NCBI GenBank assembly: GCA_946620335.1
Contig: CAMONF010000090.1
Location: 1-7,412, forward strand
DNA from: an uncultured Clostridia bacterium
GTDB lineage: Bacteria; Bacillota; Clostridia; Lachnospirales; Lachnospiraceae
Length of the DNA: 7,412 bases
Direction of reading: 5' to 3'
Positions within the stretch are counted from its first letter, which is position 1; every line of letters begins with the position of its first letter. Positions 1 to 6,117 of the stretch are shown here, piece by piece. Made by a program: the position numbers and the translations under genes. Under the pieces are notes generated by a model. The model was given only the letters and a program-made list of their open reading frames with translations, had not been told where the DNA came from and made no database searches.

Positions 1-1
1 C

Positions 2-1207
2 CTTGGCTTCGGTCTTCTCTTTCAGGGACTTCACACCATGAGCAGCTCCATGTCACCGCTCAAGGATTCTGCCGTCTTCCAGAATTTCATCGTGAATGCC
101 AGGAATCCGCTGCTGGGCTTTTTGATCGGCGCTGTGCTTTGCGCCATCATTCAGTCCTCCTCCGCGGCCGTCGGTATTCTTCAGGCCCTGGCCATGCAGG
201 GTCTCATGCCGCTGGGCTTTGCCGGCTTTATCATCTGCGGCATCAACGTCGGTTCCTCTACCCCTGTTATCATTTCTTCCCTGAATGCCAAGAATAACGC
301 CAAGCGCGCGGCCATCATCTACCTGCTCTTCAACGTGATCGGTACGATCATCATGGTGCCGCTTGTTCTGCTTACACCGCTGGAGTCCGTCATTGAGGCC
401 CATGTTCCGAGCCCGGCCTTCCAGGTGTCCATGTTCCACATCCTCTTTAAGCTCATCACAGGTGTCATTCTTGTCCCGCTGACCAACATGGTCGTCACGC
501 TGACCTACCGGATCCTGCCCAAGCAGGCCCACGAGAGCGCTTTCCGGCTGGAGTATATCGACAAGAACTTCATCGGCGATCCCCATGTCATGGCGGTGCA
601 GATTTCCAAGGAAGTCCTGCGCGCGGCGGCCATCGTCAAGGAGAACGTGACCGCTGCCTCCAAGGCCCTGCTCACATTGGACCTCTCCTCCGGCCCGCAG
701 ATCCGTGAAAATGAGGAGCTGACGGACTTCCTCACCGATGAGATCAACGGCTACATTACGAAAATAAATACAACCAAGATGACCGACGAGGTCTCCGGAC
801 AGCTGGTCAGCTCCTTCCAGTGCATGAACGAGCTGGAGCAGATCGGCGACCACTGCATCAAGATCCTGGGCCAGGCGGAAAAGTGCGCCGAGGACAAGCT
901 GGTCTACTCGGAGGAGGCCCGCAATGAGTTCCGGATCATCTACGAGCAGGATATCATTTTCCTCGATGAAGTCATGAAGCACTACGAGGACAGCAAGGCC
1001 TTCGAGTTCACGGCGGAAGCCGCCAAGGAGACCGAGGCAGCCATCAACAAGCTGAGCAGCATTGCCCAGAGCGACCACATGGAGCGGATGCGCAACGGAC
1101 TGTGTTCGGCCAACCAGGGCCTGACCTATGTGGAAGCCCTCAACTCGCTTTCACGTATCGCCAACCACATCACGGCAATCGCGGAAACACAGGAGGTCGG
1201 CGCGTGA
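2..1207 (+). CDS. Na+/phosphate cotransporter with C-terminal PhoU-like domain (5' end outside window)
   Basis: Membrane symporter of the Na/Pi-cotransporter II (NptA/YjbB-like) family, expected to import inorganic phosphate with sodium. The frame is already open at base 2, where LLFQGLHTMSS matches the family ahead of the ATG at 38, so that ATG is internal and the start lies upstream. 401 residues are visible; the family is usually well over 500, so the first transmembrane half is missing. Numbering from base 2, the hallmark QSSSA is at about 51-55 and GINVGSST at about 80-87. Hydrophobic segments lie at roughly 30-60, 62-80, 100-125 and 140-165. From about residue 190 the protein is soluble and helical, with a PhoU-like pattern (NELEQIGDH near 275) that in relatives tunes transport to phosphate status. 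It ends in TGA followed directly by TAA. The last 54 bp are duplicated twice just downstream. Family is secure; substrate is inferred from the family. Confidence 0.9.
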   Translation, partial: LGFGLLFQGLHTMSSSMSPLKDSAVFQNFIVNARNPLLGFLIGAVLCAIIQSSSAAVGILQALAMQGLMPLGFAGFIICGINVGSSTPVIISSLNAKNNAKRAAIIYLLFNVIGTIIMVPLVLLTPLESVIEAHVPSPAFQVSMFHILFKLITGVILVPLTNMVVTLTYRILPKQAHESAFRLEYIDKNFIGDPHVMAVQISKEVLRAAAIVKENVTAASKALLTLDLSSGPQIRENEELTDFLTDEINGYITKINTTKMTDEVSGQLVSSFQCMNELEQIGDHCIKILGQAEKCAEDKLVYSEEARNEFRIIYEQDIIFLDEVMKHYEDSKAFEFTAEAAKETEAAINKLSSIAQSDHMERMRNGLCSANQGLTYVEALNSLSRIANHITAIAETQEVGA

Positions 1208-1343
1208 TAATGGCAGCGTATTGCCAGCCATATCATAGCGATTTCGGAAACACAGGAGGTCGGCGCGTGATAAATGCCAGCGCATTGCCAGCCACATCAC
1301 AGCGATTGCGGAGACAGAGGAAGCCGGCTCGTGAAAACAGCAG
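1154..1343 (+). repeat. Three tandem copies of the transporter gene's 3' tail
   Basis: Three head-to-tail units of 63, 64 and 63 bp: 1154-1216, 1217-1280 and 1281-1343. The first is the real 3' end of the cotransporter gene (1154-1207) plus 9 bp. Units 2 and 3 are non-coding copies that still read as the same 17-residue tail with their own TGA: RIANHITAIAETQEVGA, RIASHIIAISETQEVGA and RIASHITAIAETEEAGS. Over the 54 coding bases units 1 and 3 differ at 11 sites, 7 of them codon third positions. Units 1 and 2 differ at 8 sites, 5 of them third positions, and share an identical 29-bp block (1182-1210 and 1245-1273). Unit 2 is in frame with the gene behind tandem stops TGA TAA; unit 3 is shifted by one base. 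A badly decayed fourth copy may start at 1344 (to about 1370). Confidence 0.9.
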
Positions 1344-1458
1344 CGGATTGGCTTCATTTCATGCATTGCTTAGCCGGAGGGACAGCAGAAAGCTGATCCC
1401 GAGGCGGGAGTCGGAAACCCGAATTCACAATTGTTGATCAATGGGACCGGTTCATTCA
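1344..1458. other. Intergenic remainder between tail repeats and phosphatase gene
   Basis: This completes the roughly 260-bp gap before the phosphatase. It holds a possible relic of a fourth tail copy at 1344-1370 and a short perfect inverted repeat, TCCCG at 1397-1401 and CGGGA at 1405-1409. The latter has only a 3-nt loop and no T-run, so it is not a convincing intrinsic terminator. I see no good -35/-10 pair, no riboswitch and no plausible gene. Confidence 0.5.
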
Positions 1459-1466
1459 GAGGTGAT
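1459..1466 (+). promoter_or_regulatory. Ribosome binding site that sets the phosphatase start
   Basis: GAGGTGAT matches the 16S anti-Shine-Dalgarno complement (AGGAGGTGAT) and lies 4 nt before the ATG at 1471. The alternative in-frame ATG at 1441 has no purine-rich sequence in front of it, so 1471 is the preferred start. Confidence 0.8.
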
Positions 1467-1470
1467 TTCA

Positions 1471-3114
1471 ATGGAACATGGAGAGCAGAAGAGCACTGGA
1501 TTCGACCGAACTATCCGGGGAAGCATGGCGCTCAATTTCATCGGCGGCATTATTCTTCTCCTTCTGGTGTTCTATATTATCGTCAGCGTCCTGAGCTTTG
1601 TGTTCTTTACAGATGCTTTCCAGAAGGAGTATATGGTTACGACCTACCATATGGCAGAGACGGCCAGCCTGCTGGTCAATGGCGACCACATTGATGAGTA
1701 CCTGGAAGGGAAGGAGACGGAGGAATACGAGCGCATCCATGATAATCTGACCAGATACTGTATATCCATGAATGTCTCCCTTATCTACGTCATCAAGGTC
1801 GACACCTCCGACTATGGCCGGTTCGTGAGTGTTATCAACATTGTCAACAATGCCGTTGACAATTCCACCTATGTGCCCTGGGAGATCGGTTACCAACGGA
1901 ACACCACCAACCGTGAATACGAACAGAAATATAAGAAATTATATGAGAACGGCTCCGCTTACGAGACAGTATTCCAGGCCAAGCCGACCGACGGCGCCCA
2001 CCCCCACATCACGACCATGGTGCCTGTGAAGGATGCGGCCGGGGAGGTGGTCTCAATTTTGTGTGTCCAGCGCCCCATCAGTGAGCTGAACAACGCCAGA
2101 CGCCCCTTTATTGTCAATATGGGCTTCGTCACCCTGCTTCTCGGTTTCCTGTCCGCCTTCGTCACCTTTTTCTTCATCAGGCGACAGTTCGTGGTCCCTA
2201 TTAAGAAGGTTTCAGATGAAGCGACGCGCTTCGCCAGGGAGAACACGATCGGGAAGCCTCTGGGCGAGATCAGCCAGTACCGGGAGATCGTGAACCTGGC
2301 GGATTCCATTGACAAAATGGAAACGGACATGGTCAATTATATTGTCAATTTGACCCTGGCCACAGCTGAGCGGGAGAGAATGGGTGCGGAGCTCTCTCTG
2401 GCCAGCACCATCCAGGAGAACGCTGTCCCCAATGTGTTCCCGGCGTTTCCTGACCGGAAGGATTTCGATATCTATGCTTTCATGAAGCCGGCCAAGGAGG
2501 TCGGGGGAGACTTCTACAATTTCTTCCTCATTGACGATGACCACCTTGCCCTGTCCATCGGCGACGTTTCCGGAAAAGGTATTCCGGCCGCTCTCTTTAT
2601 GATGGTGACCAATATCGTCGTGAGCGACAGGACGCTGATGGGCGGTACGCCTGGGGAAATCCTGGAGTTTGTGAACAATACCATCTGTGAACACAATCAG
2701 GCGGAAATGTTCGTCACCATCTGGCTCGGCATTCTGGAGCTGTCCACCGGACATATGATCGCCGCCAATGCGGGCCATGAAGATCCGGCTATATGCAGGA
2801 AGGACGGTTCTTTTGAGCTGGCCAAGACAAAGCACAATATGCCCATCGGAGCCATGCCCGGTATTCATTTCCTCGATAATACCCTGGAACTGGGCCGCGG
2901 CGACAAGCTCTTTGTCTATACGGACGGTGTCACAGAGGCAACGGACAAGGACGGAAAGATGTTCGGACTGGAGGGCATGCTCGCTACATTAAATGAACAC
3001 AAGGACAGCAGTCCAAAGGAAATCCTGGAGGATGTCCATACAGGGGTAAATACGTTCGTAGGGGATGCGGCCCAGTTCGACGACCTTACCATGCTGTGTC
3101 TGATCCGCAACTGA
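1471..3114 (+). CDS. Membrane sensor PP2C-type (SpoIIE/RsbU-like) serine phosphatase with HAMP domain
   Basis: A 547-residue, two-pass membrane phosphatase of the partner-switching type, expected to dephosphorylate STAS anti-anti-sigma proteins. Order of parts: short basic cytoplasmic start; transmembrane helix at about 20-46; extracytoplasmic sensor at about 47-213 with a Cache/PDC-like end (HITTMVPVKDAAGEVVSILC near 179-198); second transmembrane helix at about 214-237; HAMP at about 238-291 with the usual proline (P243); a helical linker (ELSLASTIQENAVP); then the PPM/SpoIIE catalytic domain from about 330. Metal-site motifs are present: GGDF 345-348, GDVSGKG with D365, YTDGVTEA with D485, and the closing FDDLTM with D537/D538. 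The neighbouring genes encode two STAS domains and an RsbW-like kinase, which are obvious partners. The ligand of the sensor domain is unknown. An ATG at 1441 would add 10 residues but lacks a ribosome binding site. Confidence 0.92.
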   Translation: MEHGEQKSTGFDRTIRGSMALNFIGGIILLLLVFYIIVSVLSFVFFTDAFQKEYMVTTYHMAETASLLVNGDHIDEYLEGKETEEYERIHDNLTRYCISMNVSLIYVIKVDTSDYGRFVSVINIVNNAVDNSTYVPWEIGYQRNTTNREYEQKYKKLYENGSAYETVFQAKPTDGAHPHITTMVPVKDAAGEVVSILCVQRPISELNNARRPFIVNMGFVTLLLGFLSAFVTFFFIRRQFVVPIKKVSDEATRFARENTIGKPLGEISQYREIVNLADSIDKMETDMVNYIVNLTLATAERERMGAELSLASTIQENAVPNVFPAFPDRKDFDIYAFMKPAKEVGGDFYNFFLIDDDHLALSIGDVSGKGIPAALFMMVTNIVVSDRTLMGGTPGEILEFVNNTICEHNQAEMFVTIWLGILELSTGHMIAANAGHEDPAICRKDGSFELAKTKHNMPIGAMPGIHFLDNTLELGRGDKLFVYTDGVTEATDKDGKMFGLEGMLATLNEHKDSSPKEILEDVHTGVNTFVGDAAQFDDLTMLCLIRN

Positions 3115-3168
3115 ATCGGAAACAGTTTGGATGAGAGGGACCGGTCCGATCATACTTTCTGAAACTGT
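3115..3168. other. Two interleaved inverted repeats upstream of the STAS promoter
   Basis: ATCGGA (3115-3120) pairs with TCCGAT (3145-3150), and ACAGTTT (3122-3128) pairs with AAACTGT (3162-3168). The arms are interleaved, so both could form at once only as a pseudoknot; otherwise they are alternatives. The perfect 10-bp palindrome GGACCGGTCC lies at 3138-3147. No T-run follows, so this is not an ordinary terminator of the phosphatase gene. It could be operator DNA for the promoter just downstream, or chance. Confidence 0.3.
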
Positions 3169-3177
3169 ACAATTGAA

Positions 3178-3186
3178 TGATATAAT
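3178..3186 (+). promoter_or_regulatory. Extended -10 promoter (TGATATAAT) for the STAS/fusion operon
   Basis: A perfect TATAAT at 3181-3186 is preceded by TG at 3178-3179, giving the full extended -10 motif TGnTATAAT of a housekeeping-sigma promoter. The -35 region is weak: the best candidate is TTCTGA at 3157-3162 with an 18-bp spacer. Extended -10 promoters often tolerate this. The predicted transcript start is near 3190-3194, at or just before the Shine-Dalgarno sequence, so the leader is only about 10-14 nt. This would let the STAS and fusion genes be transcribed apart from the phosphatase gene. Confidence 0.65.
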
Positions 3187-3203
3187 GCCAGCGGAGGTGT
3201 TTT

Positions 3204-3503
3204 ATGCTGAGAGTGAACAGGACGATGGAGAACGGAATTGTCTGTCTGGCGCCGGAGGGCAGATTGGATACGATGACGGCCCCGGAGTTTGACAGGGAGA
3301 TCAAGGAAGTGGTTCCCCAGGCCCGGGAGCTGACGCTTGACTTCGAGAAGTTGGAGTATATTTCCTCAGCCGGGCTCAGGGCTCTGCTGTATGCACAAAA
3401 GGCGATGGGGAAACAGGGACAGATGAAGGTGATCCATGTGAATGAGTATGTCATGGAAATACTTGATGTCACCGGGTTTTCAAACATTCTGACGATTGAA
3501 TAA
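3204..3503 (+). CDS. Anti-anti-sigma factor (STAS domain, SpoIIAA/RsbV-like)
   Basis: A 99-residue single-domain STAS protein of normal family length, the cytoplasmic antagonist in a partner-switching module. It shows the opening strand (GIVCLAPEGRLD), the signature LEYISSAGLRALLYAQK, and the closing VTGFSNILTIE. By analogy with the Bacillus SpoIIAA site, the phosphorylatable serine should be the second of the pair, S55 (S54-S55). The start is firm: GGAGGTG at 3193-3199 lies 4 nt before the ATG. It stands 89 bp behind the phosphatase and runs into the fusion gene with almost no gap. Its signature and C-terminus closely resemble the STAS domain of the next protein (LEYVSSAGLR, MTGFTEIMTVE), suggesting a local duplication. 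Unphosphorylated, it should bind the HATPase domain encoded next door and free that domain's target, but no target is encoded here. Confidence 0.93.
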   Translation: MLRVNRTMENGIVCLAPEGRLDTMTAPEFDREIKEVVPQARELTLDFEKLEYISSAGLRALLYAQKAMGKQGQMKVIHVNEYVMEILDVTGFSNILTIE

Positions 3504-3506
3504 GGA
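3501..3506 (+). promoter_or_regulatory. Shine-Dalgarno overlapping the stop codon of the STAS gene
   Basis: TAAGGA at 3501-3506 contains the TAA stop of the STAS gene and lies 4 nt before the ATG at 3511. This suggests translational coupling of the two genes. Other in-frame starts are a TTG at 3496, which would overlap the upstream gene but has no site of its own, and an ATG at 3523, which is too far from this site for good spacing. Confidence 0.55.
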
Positions 3507-3510
3507 AAGG

Positions 3511-5076
3511 ATGGGCGCTGTTATGACAATTGAACTGAAGGGCAGGATTGATTCCAACAATGCCTCCACTCTCGAGAAGGAAATCTTTGCCAGACTGGAT
3601 GAGGAAAAGCCGTCAGAGGTCGTGATGGACGCAGAGGACCTGGAGTATGTGTCCAGTGCGGGACTCAGAATCATACTGCGGATCAAGAAGCGCTATGACA
3701 ATCTGCGGATCGTCAATGTCAACACTGACGTCTATGACATTCTGAACATGACCGGTTTTACAGAGATCATGACCGTGGAGAAGGCTTACCGGAAGGTGTC
3801 CATAGAGGGCTGCGAGGTGATCGGGAGAGGCGCCAACGGCACGATCTACCGCATAGACCAGGACAACGTAGTTAAGGCTTATAATAACGCTGACGCGCTG
3901 GAGGATATCCAGCATGAGCGGGAGGTGGCCAAGCTGGCCCTGATCCTGGGAATTCCCACGGCCATTTCCTACGATGTGGTCCGGGTCGGAGAGAGCTATG
4001 GGTCCGTCTTTGAACTGCTGAATGCCAGAAGCTTTTCCAAGATCCTCGCCTCGGAACCGGACAAGATGGAATGGTGCGTGGAGGAGTATGTGAACCTCCT
4101 GAAGAAGATCCACGGAACAGTGGTTCCCGAGGGGAAGCTTCCGGATATGAAGGAAACCGCCCTTAAATGGGCTGACTTTACGAAGGATTATCTGCCTGAG
4201 GAGTCGGGTAAGAAGCTTGTCGCTTTGATCGAGGCAATTCCCCACGACGATCATATGATTCACGGCGACTACCACACCAGGAACGTTGAGCTGCAGGACG
4301 ATGAGGTCCTTCTGATTGACATGGATACCCTTGCCGTGGGCCATCCCATCTTTGAACTGGGCTCCATGTACAATTCTTATGTCGGATTTTCGGAGATGGA
4401 CCACACGGTCATCCGTCATTTCCAGGGCTTTGACTGGGAGACCGGCATGCGTTTCTGGAAGAAAGTGCTCGCTGCCTACCTGGGCACCACCAATGAGCGG
4501 AAGATCCAGGAGGTGGAGAACAAGGCCAGGATCATCGGCTACACCCGGGCCATCCGCCGCAGCATCCGCCGCGCGGGACTTGAGACCGAGGCGGGCCGGG
4601 CGGAGATCGATCACTGGAAGAGCGAGCTGATTTCTTTGCTGGATACCTATGACACGTTGCTTTTTACGCCTTATGAACTGGAGCTCGAGGCTGTCCAGGA
4701 AAATCTGGAGGAAGTGCAGGATTTCGTGGATGAGCACCTGGCGACGGCGAATTGCTCCGCTAAGGATCGGATGCAGATCGGCGTGGCGGTGGAGGAAATA
4801 TTTATCAATATCTCCAGCTACGCTTACAACCCGGACCGGGGAAATGCTATCGTTCGGGTAACCGTGTCCGAGGAGCCGGTGGTCGTGACCATCACCTTCC
4901 TGGACAACGGCGTTGCCTATGATCCGCTGGCCAAGAAGGATCCGGACGTGACCATGTCGGCGGAGGAGCGCCAAATCGGCGGTCTCGGCATCTTCATGAC
5001 CAAAAAGCTCATGGACGATGTGTCCTATGAATATAAAGACGGTCAGAATATTCTGACGCTGAAGAAGAATCTTTGA
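3511..5076 (+). CDS. Three-domain fusion: STAS + APH/choline-kinase-like + RsbW-like HATPase
   Basis: A 521-residue soluble protein combining three usually separate activities. (1) STAS domain, about 1-95, signature LEYVSSAGLRIIL with predicted phospho-acceptor S49. (2) Kinase-like domain of the APH/choline-kinase fold, about 98-370: glycine loop GRGANG 105-110, ATP-binding lysine K122 (VVKAYN), helix glutamate E136 or E138, catalytic loop HGDYHTRN 251-258 (D253), and metal motif IDMDT (D270, D272). (3) HATPase_c_2 domain, about 388-521, like the anti-sigma serine kinases RsbW and SpoIIAB: N-box VEEIFIN with E429 and N433, DNG at 465-467, and GGLGIF 490-495. All three look catalytically intact. 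Expected role: the HATPase phosphorylates STAS domains in cis and/or in the upstream gene's product. The APH-like domain's substrate cannot be read from sequence; an antibiotic-resistance role is unlikely in this setting. Start chosen at 3511 because MGAVMTIEL completes the first STAS strand; 3496 (TTG) or 3523 are alternatives. Confidence 0.9.
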   Translation: MGAVMTIELKGRIDSNNASTLEKEIFARLDEEKPSEVVMDAEDLEYVSSAGLRIILRIKKRYDNLRIVNVNTDVYDILNMTGFTEIMTVEKAYRKVSIEGCEVIGRGANGTIYRIDQDNVVKAYNNADALEDIQHEREVAKLALILGIPTAISYDVVRVGESYGSVFELLNARSFSKILASEPDKMEWCVEEYVNLLKKIHGTVVPEGKLPDMKETALKWADFTKDYLPEESGKKLVALIEAIPHDDHMIHGDYHTRNVELQDDEVLLIDMDTLAVGHPIFELGSMYNSYVGFSEMDHTVIRHFQGFDWETGMRFWKKVLAAYLGTTNERKIQEVENKARIIGYTRAIRRSIRRAGLETEAGRAEIDHWKSELISLLDTYDTLLFTPYELELEAVQENLEEVQDFVDEHLATANCSAKDRMQIGVAVEEIFINISSYAYNPDRGNAIVRVTVSEEPVVVTITFLDNGVAYDPLAKKDPDVTMSAEERQIGGLGIFMTKKLMDDVSYEYKDGQNILTLKKNL

Positions 5077-5094
5077 AGGGTAATCTGAAATACA

Positions 5095-5970
5095 ATGACA
5101 GGATGCAGTAAAATCGATCTTCACATGCATACCAGGGTCTCCGACGGGACCGATACCCCCCGGGAAATTCTCGGACATGTGAAGGAAGCGGGTATAGGCC
5201 TCTTCTCCGTGACTGATCACGATGCCATCAAAGGCGGCGAGCGGATCCTGCAGATTCGAAAGGAGGAAGATCCCTGCTTTATCACCGGCGCAGAGTTCTC
5301 CTGTAAAGACGAGATGGGCAAATACCACGTCCTTGGCTATGGATATGACCCCAAAGCCAAGGACATCCGGAAACTGGTGTCCTACGGGCACTCTCTCCGG
5401 ATGAAGAAGGTGCAGGCAAGGCTTGATTTCATCATGGATGAGTTCGGTTTTGATTTCCCGGAGGAGGAAATAAAGGCACTGCTCGCCCAGGATAATCCGG
5501 GCAAGCCCCACATCGCCAATCTCATGGTCAAATACGGCTATGTGTCGAGCAAGGAAGAGGGAATCAGACAGTACATCGATCAGCTTCATTTTAAGAGCGA
5601 GTACTTGCGACCGGAGGAGGCCATAGCAGGAATCCTGGCTGCGGGCGGCATTCCGGTCCTGGCCCATCCCATGTACGGGAGCGGCGACCAGCTGATCCTG
5701 GGCGATGAGATGGACGAGCGGATCCGGCGCCTTATGACCTTCGGACTGCAGGGCCTCGAGTGCTTCTATTCAGGCTTTACGGCAAAGCTTCGGAACCAGA
5801 TTCTTGCTTTTGCGGATCAGTATGAGCTTTATGTCACGGCCGGAAGCGACTACCACGGAAAGAACAAGCTGGTGGAGCTGGGCGATAACGGCCTGGAGAG
5901 CGCAGATGAATGGCCGGAGGGACTCAAGCGGTTCCTCGGCGATGTGCATATCCACGGAAGCTTTACCTGA
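5095..5970 (+). CDS. PHP-domain phosphoesterase (YciV/TrpH-like)
   Basis: A 291-residue cytoplasmic metal-dependent phosphoesterase of the PHP superfamily. Characterised members of the YciV/TrpH branch remove the 3' phosphate of nucleoside 3',5'-bisphosphates or trim short 5'-phosphorylated RNA. Metal-site motifs appear in the expected order: HMHTRVSDG (H10, H12, D17), TDHDA (D41, H42), GAEFS (E67), KPHIANLM (near 143-150), LAHP (H191), GLECFYSG, and GSDYHG (D252, H254). The length matches the family. The start is the only in-frame ATG after two stops (5074 and 5086). The nearest purine-rich stretch, GAAGGG at 5076-5081, is 13 nt away, so initiation may rely on coupling to the fusion gene 18 bp upstream. 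Probably co-transcribed with the signalling genes. The exact substrate is not determinable from sequence. Confidence 0.88.
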   Translation: MTGCSKIDLHMHTRVSDGTDTPREILGHVKEAGIGLFSVTDHDAIKGGERILQIRKEEDPCFITGAEFSCKDEMGKYHVLGYGYDPKAKDIRKLVSYGHSLRMKKVQARLDFIMDEFGFDFPEEEIKALLAQDNPGKPHIANLMVKYGYVSSKEEGIRQYIDQLHFKSEYLRPEEAIAGILAAGGIPVLAHPMYGSGDQLILGDEMDERIRRLMTFGLQGLECFYSGFTAKLRNQILAFADQYELYVTAGSDYHGKNKLVELGDNGLESADEWPEGLKRFLGDVHIHGSFT

Positions 5971-6117
5971 GGGATAATGTGCCTAGCCAGGGGTGAAAAG
6001 AATCCGGAAAGGAATTCGCCAGCAGAACTGACCGGACCTTCACCAGGCAAGCGGGAGTGCGCGCAACAAATCGGAAGGCCGGACCAGCTTTTTCTGTCAG
6101 GCGGAGAGGATACTGCG
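5971..6117. other. 147-bp intergenic gap before the nucleotidase gene
   Basis: Non-coding by the best start choice. It contains an interrupted inverted repeat: GCCT 5981-5984 plus GGTGAA 5992-5997, against TTCACC 6039-6044 plus AGGC 6045-6048. The 7-mer CCGGACC occurs twice as a direct repeat, at 6032-6038 and 6079-6085. I see no convincing promoter or terminator T-run after the PHP gene, so read-through from the upstream operon is possible. Confidence 0.35.
6103..6110 (+). promoter_or_regulatory. Ribosome binding site that sets the nucleotidase start
   Basis: GGAGAGGA lies 7 nt before the ATG at 6118. It supports that start over the in-frame ATG at 5977, which would put about 47 unrelated residues ahead of the HAD motif. 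Confidence 0.75.

Noticed and set aside
53..1078. A 341-codon - strand open frame opposite the cotransporter
   Set aside because: Same register effect: it mirrors the sense codons of a clear membrane transporter and has no recognisable motif or ribosome binding site.
1210..1437. A 75-residue arginine-rich frame starting at ATG 1210, with AGGAGG 13 nt upstream
   Set aside because: The AGGAGG is part of the transporter's own tail, the spacing is long, and the frame is the repeat units read out of phase. No family resemblance; probably fortuitous.
1441..1470. Upstream ATG as start of the phosphatase
   Set aside because: No Shine-Dalgarno precedes it, and GAGGTGAT is well placed for the ATG at 1471.
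3183..3196. TAATGCCAGCGGAGG resembles the 3' box of a TPP riboswitch (also TAAATGCCAGCG at 1271-1282)
   Set aside because: None of the other conserved TPP elements, such as the CTGAGA box, occurs nearby, and the genes are unrelated to thiamine.
3511..5076. Aminoglycoside resistance gene
   Set aside because: The APH fold is shared with many small-molecule kinases, and here it lies between STAS and HATPase domains in a signalling cluster, so resistance is not supported.
3613..5667. A 684-codon open frame on the - strand opposite the fusion and PHP genes
   Set aside because: It is in exact codon register with both sense genes, so it only reflects their lack of TTA, CTA and TCA codons in this GC-rich sequence. 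Its translation shows no domain, while the sense frames carry three clear domain families.
5977..6117. N-terminal extension of the nucleotidase from ATG 5977
   Set aside because: It would put about 47 unrelated residues ahead of HAD motif I, and the ATG at 6118 has a much better ribosome binding site.
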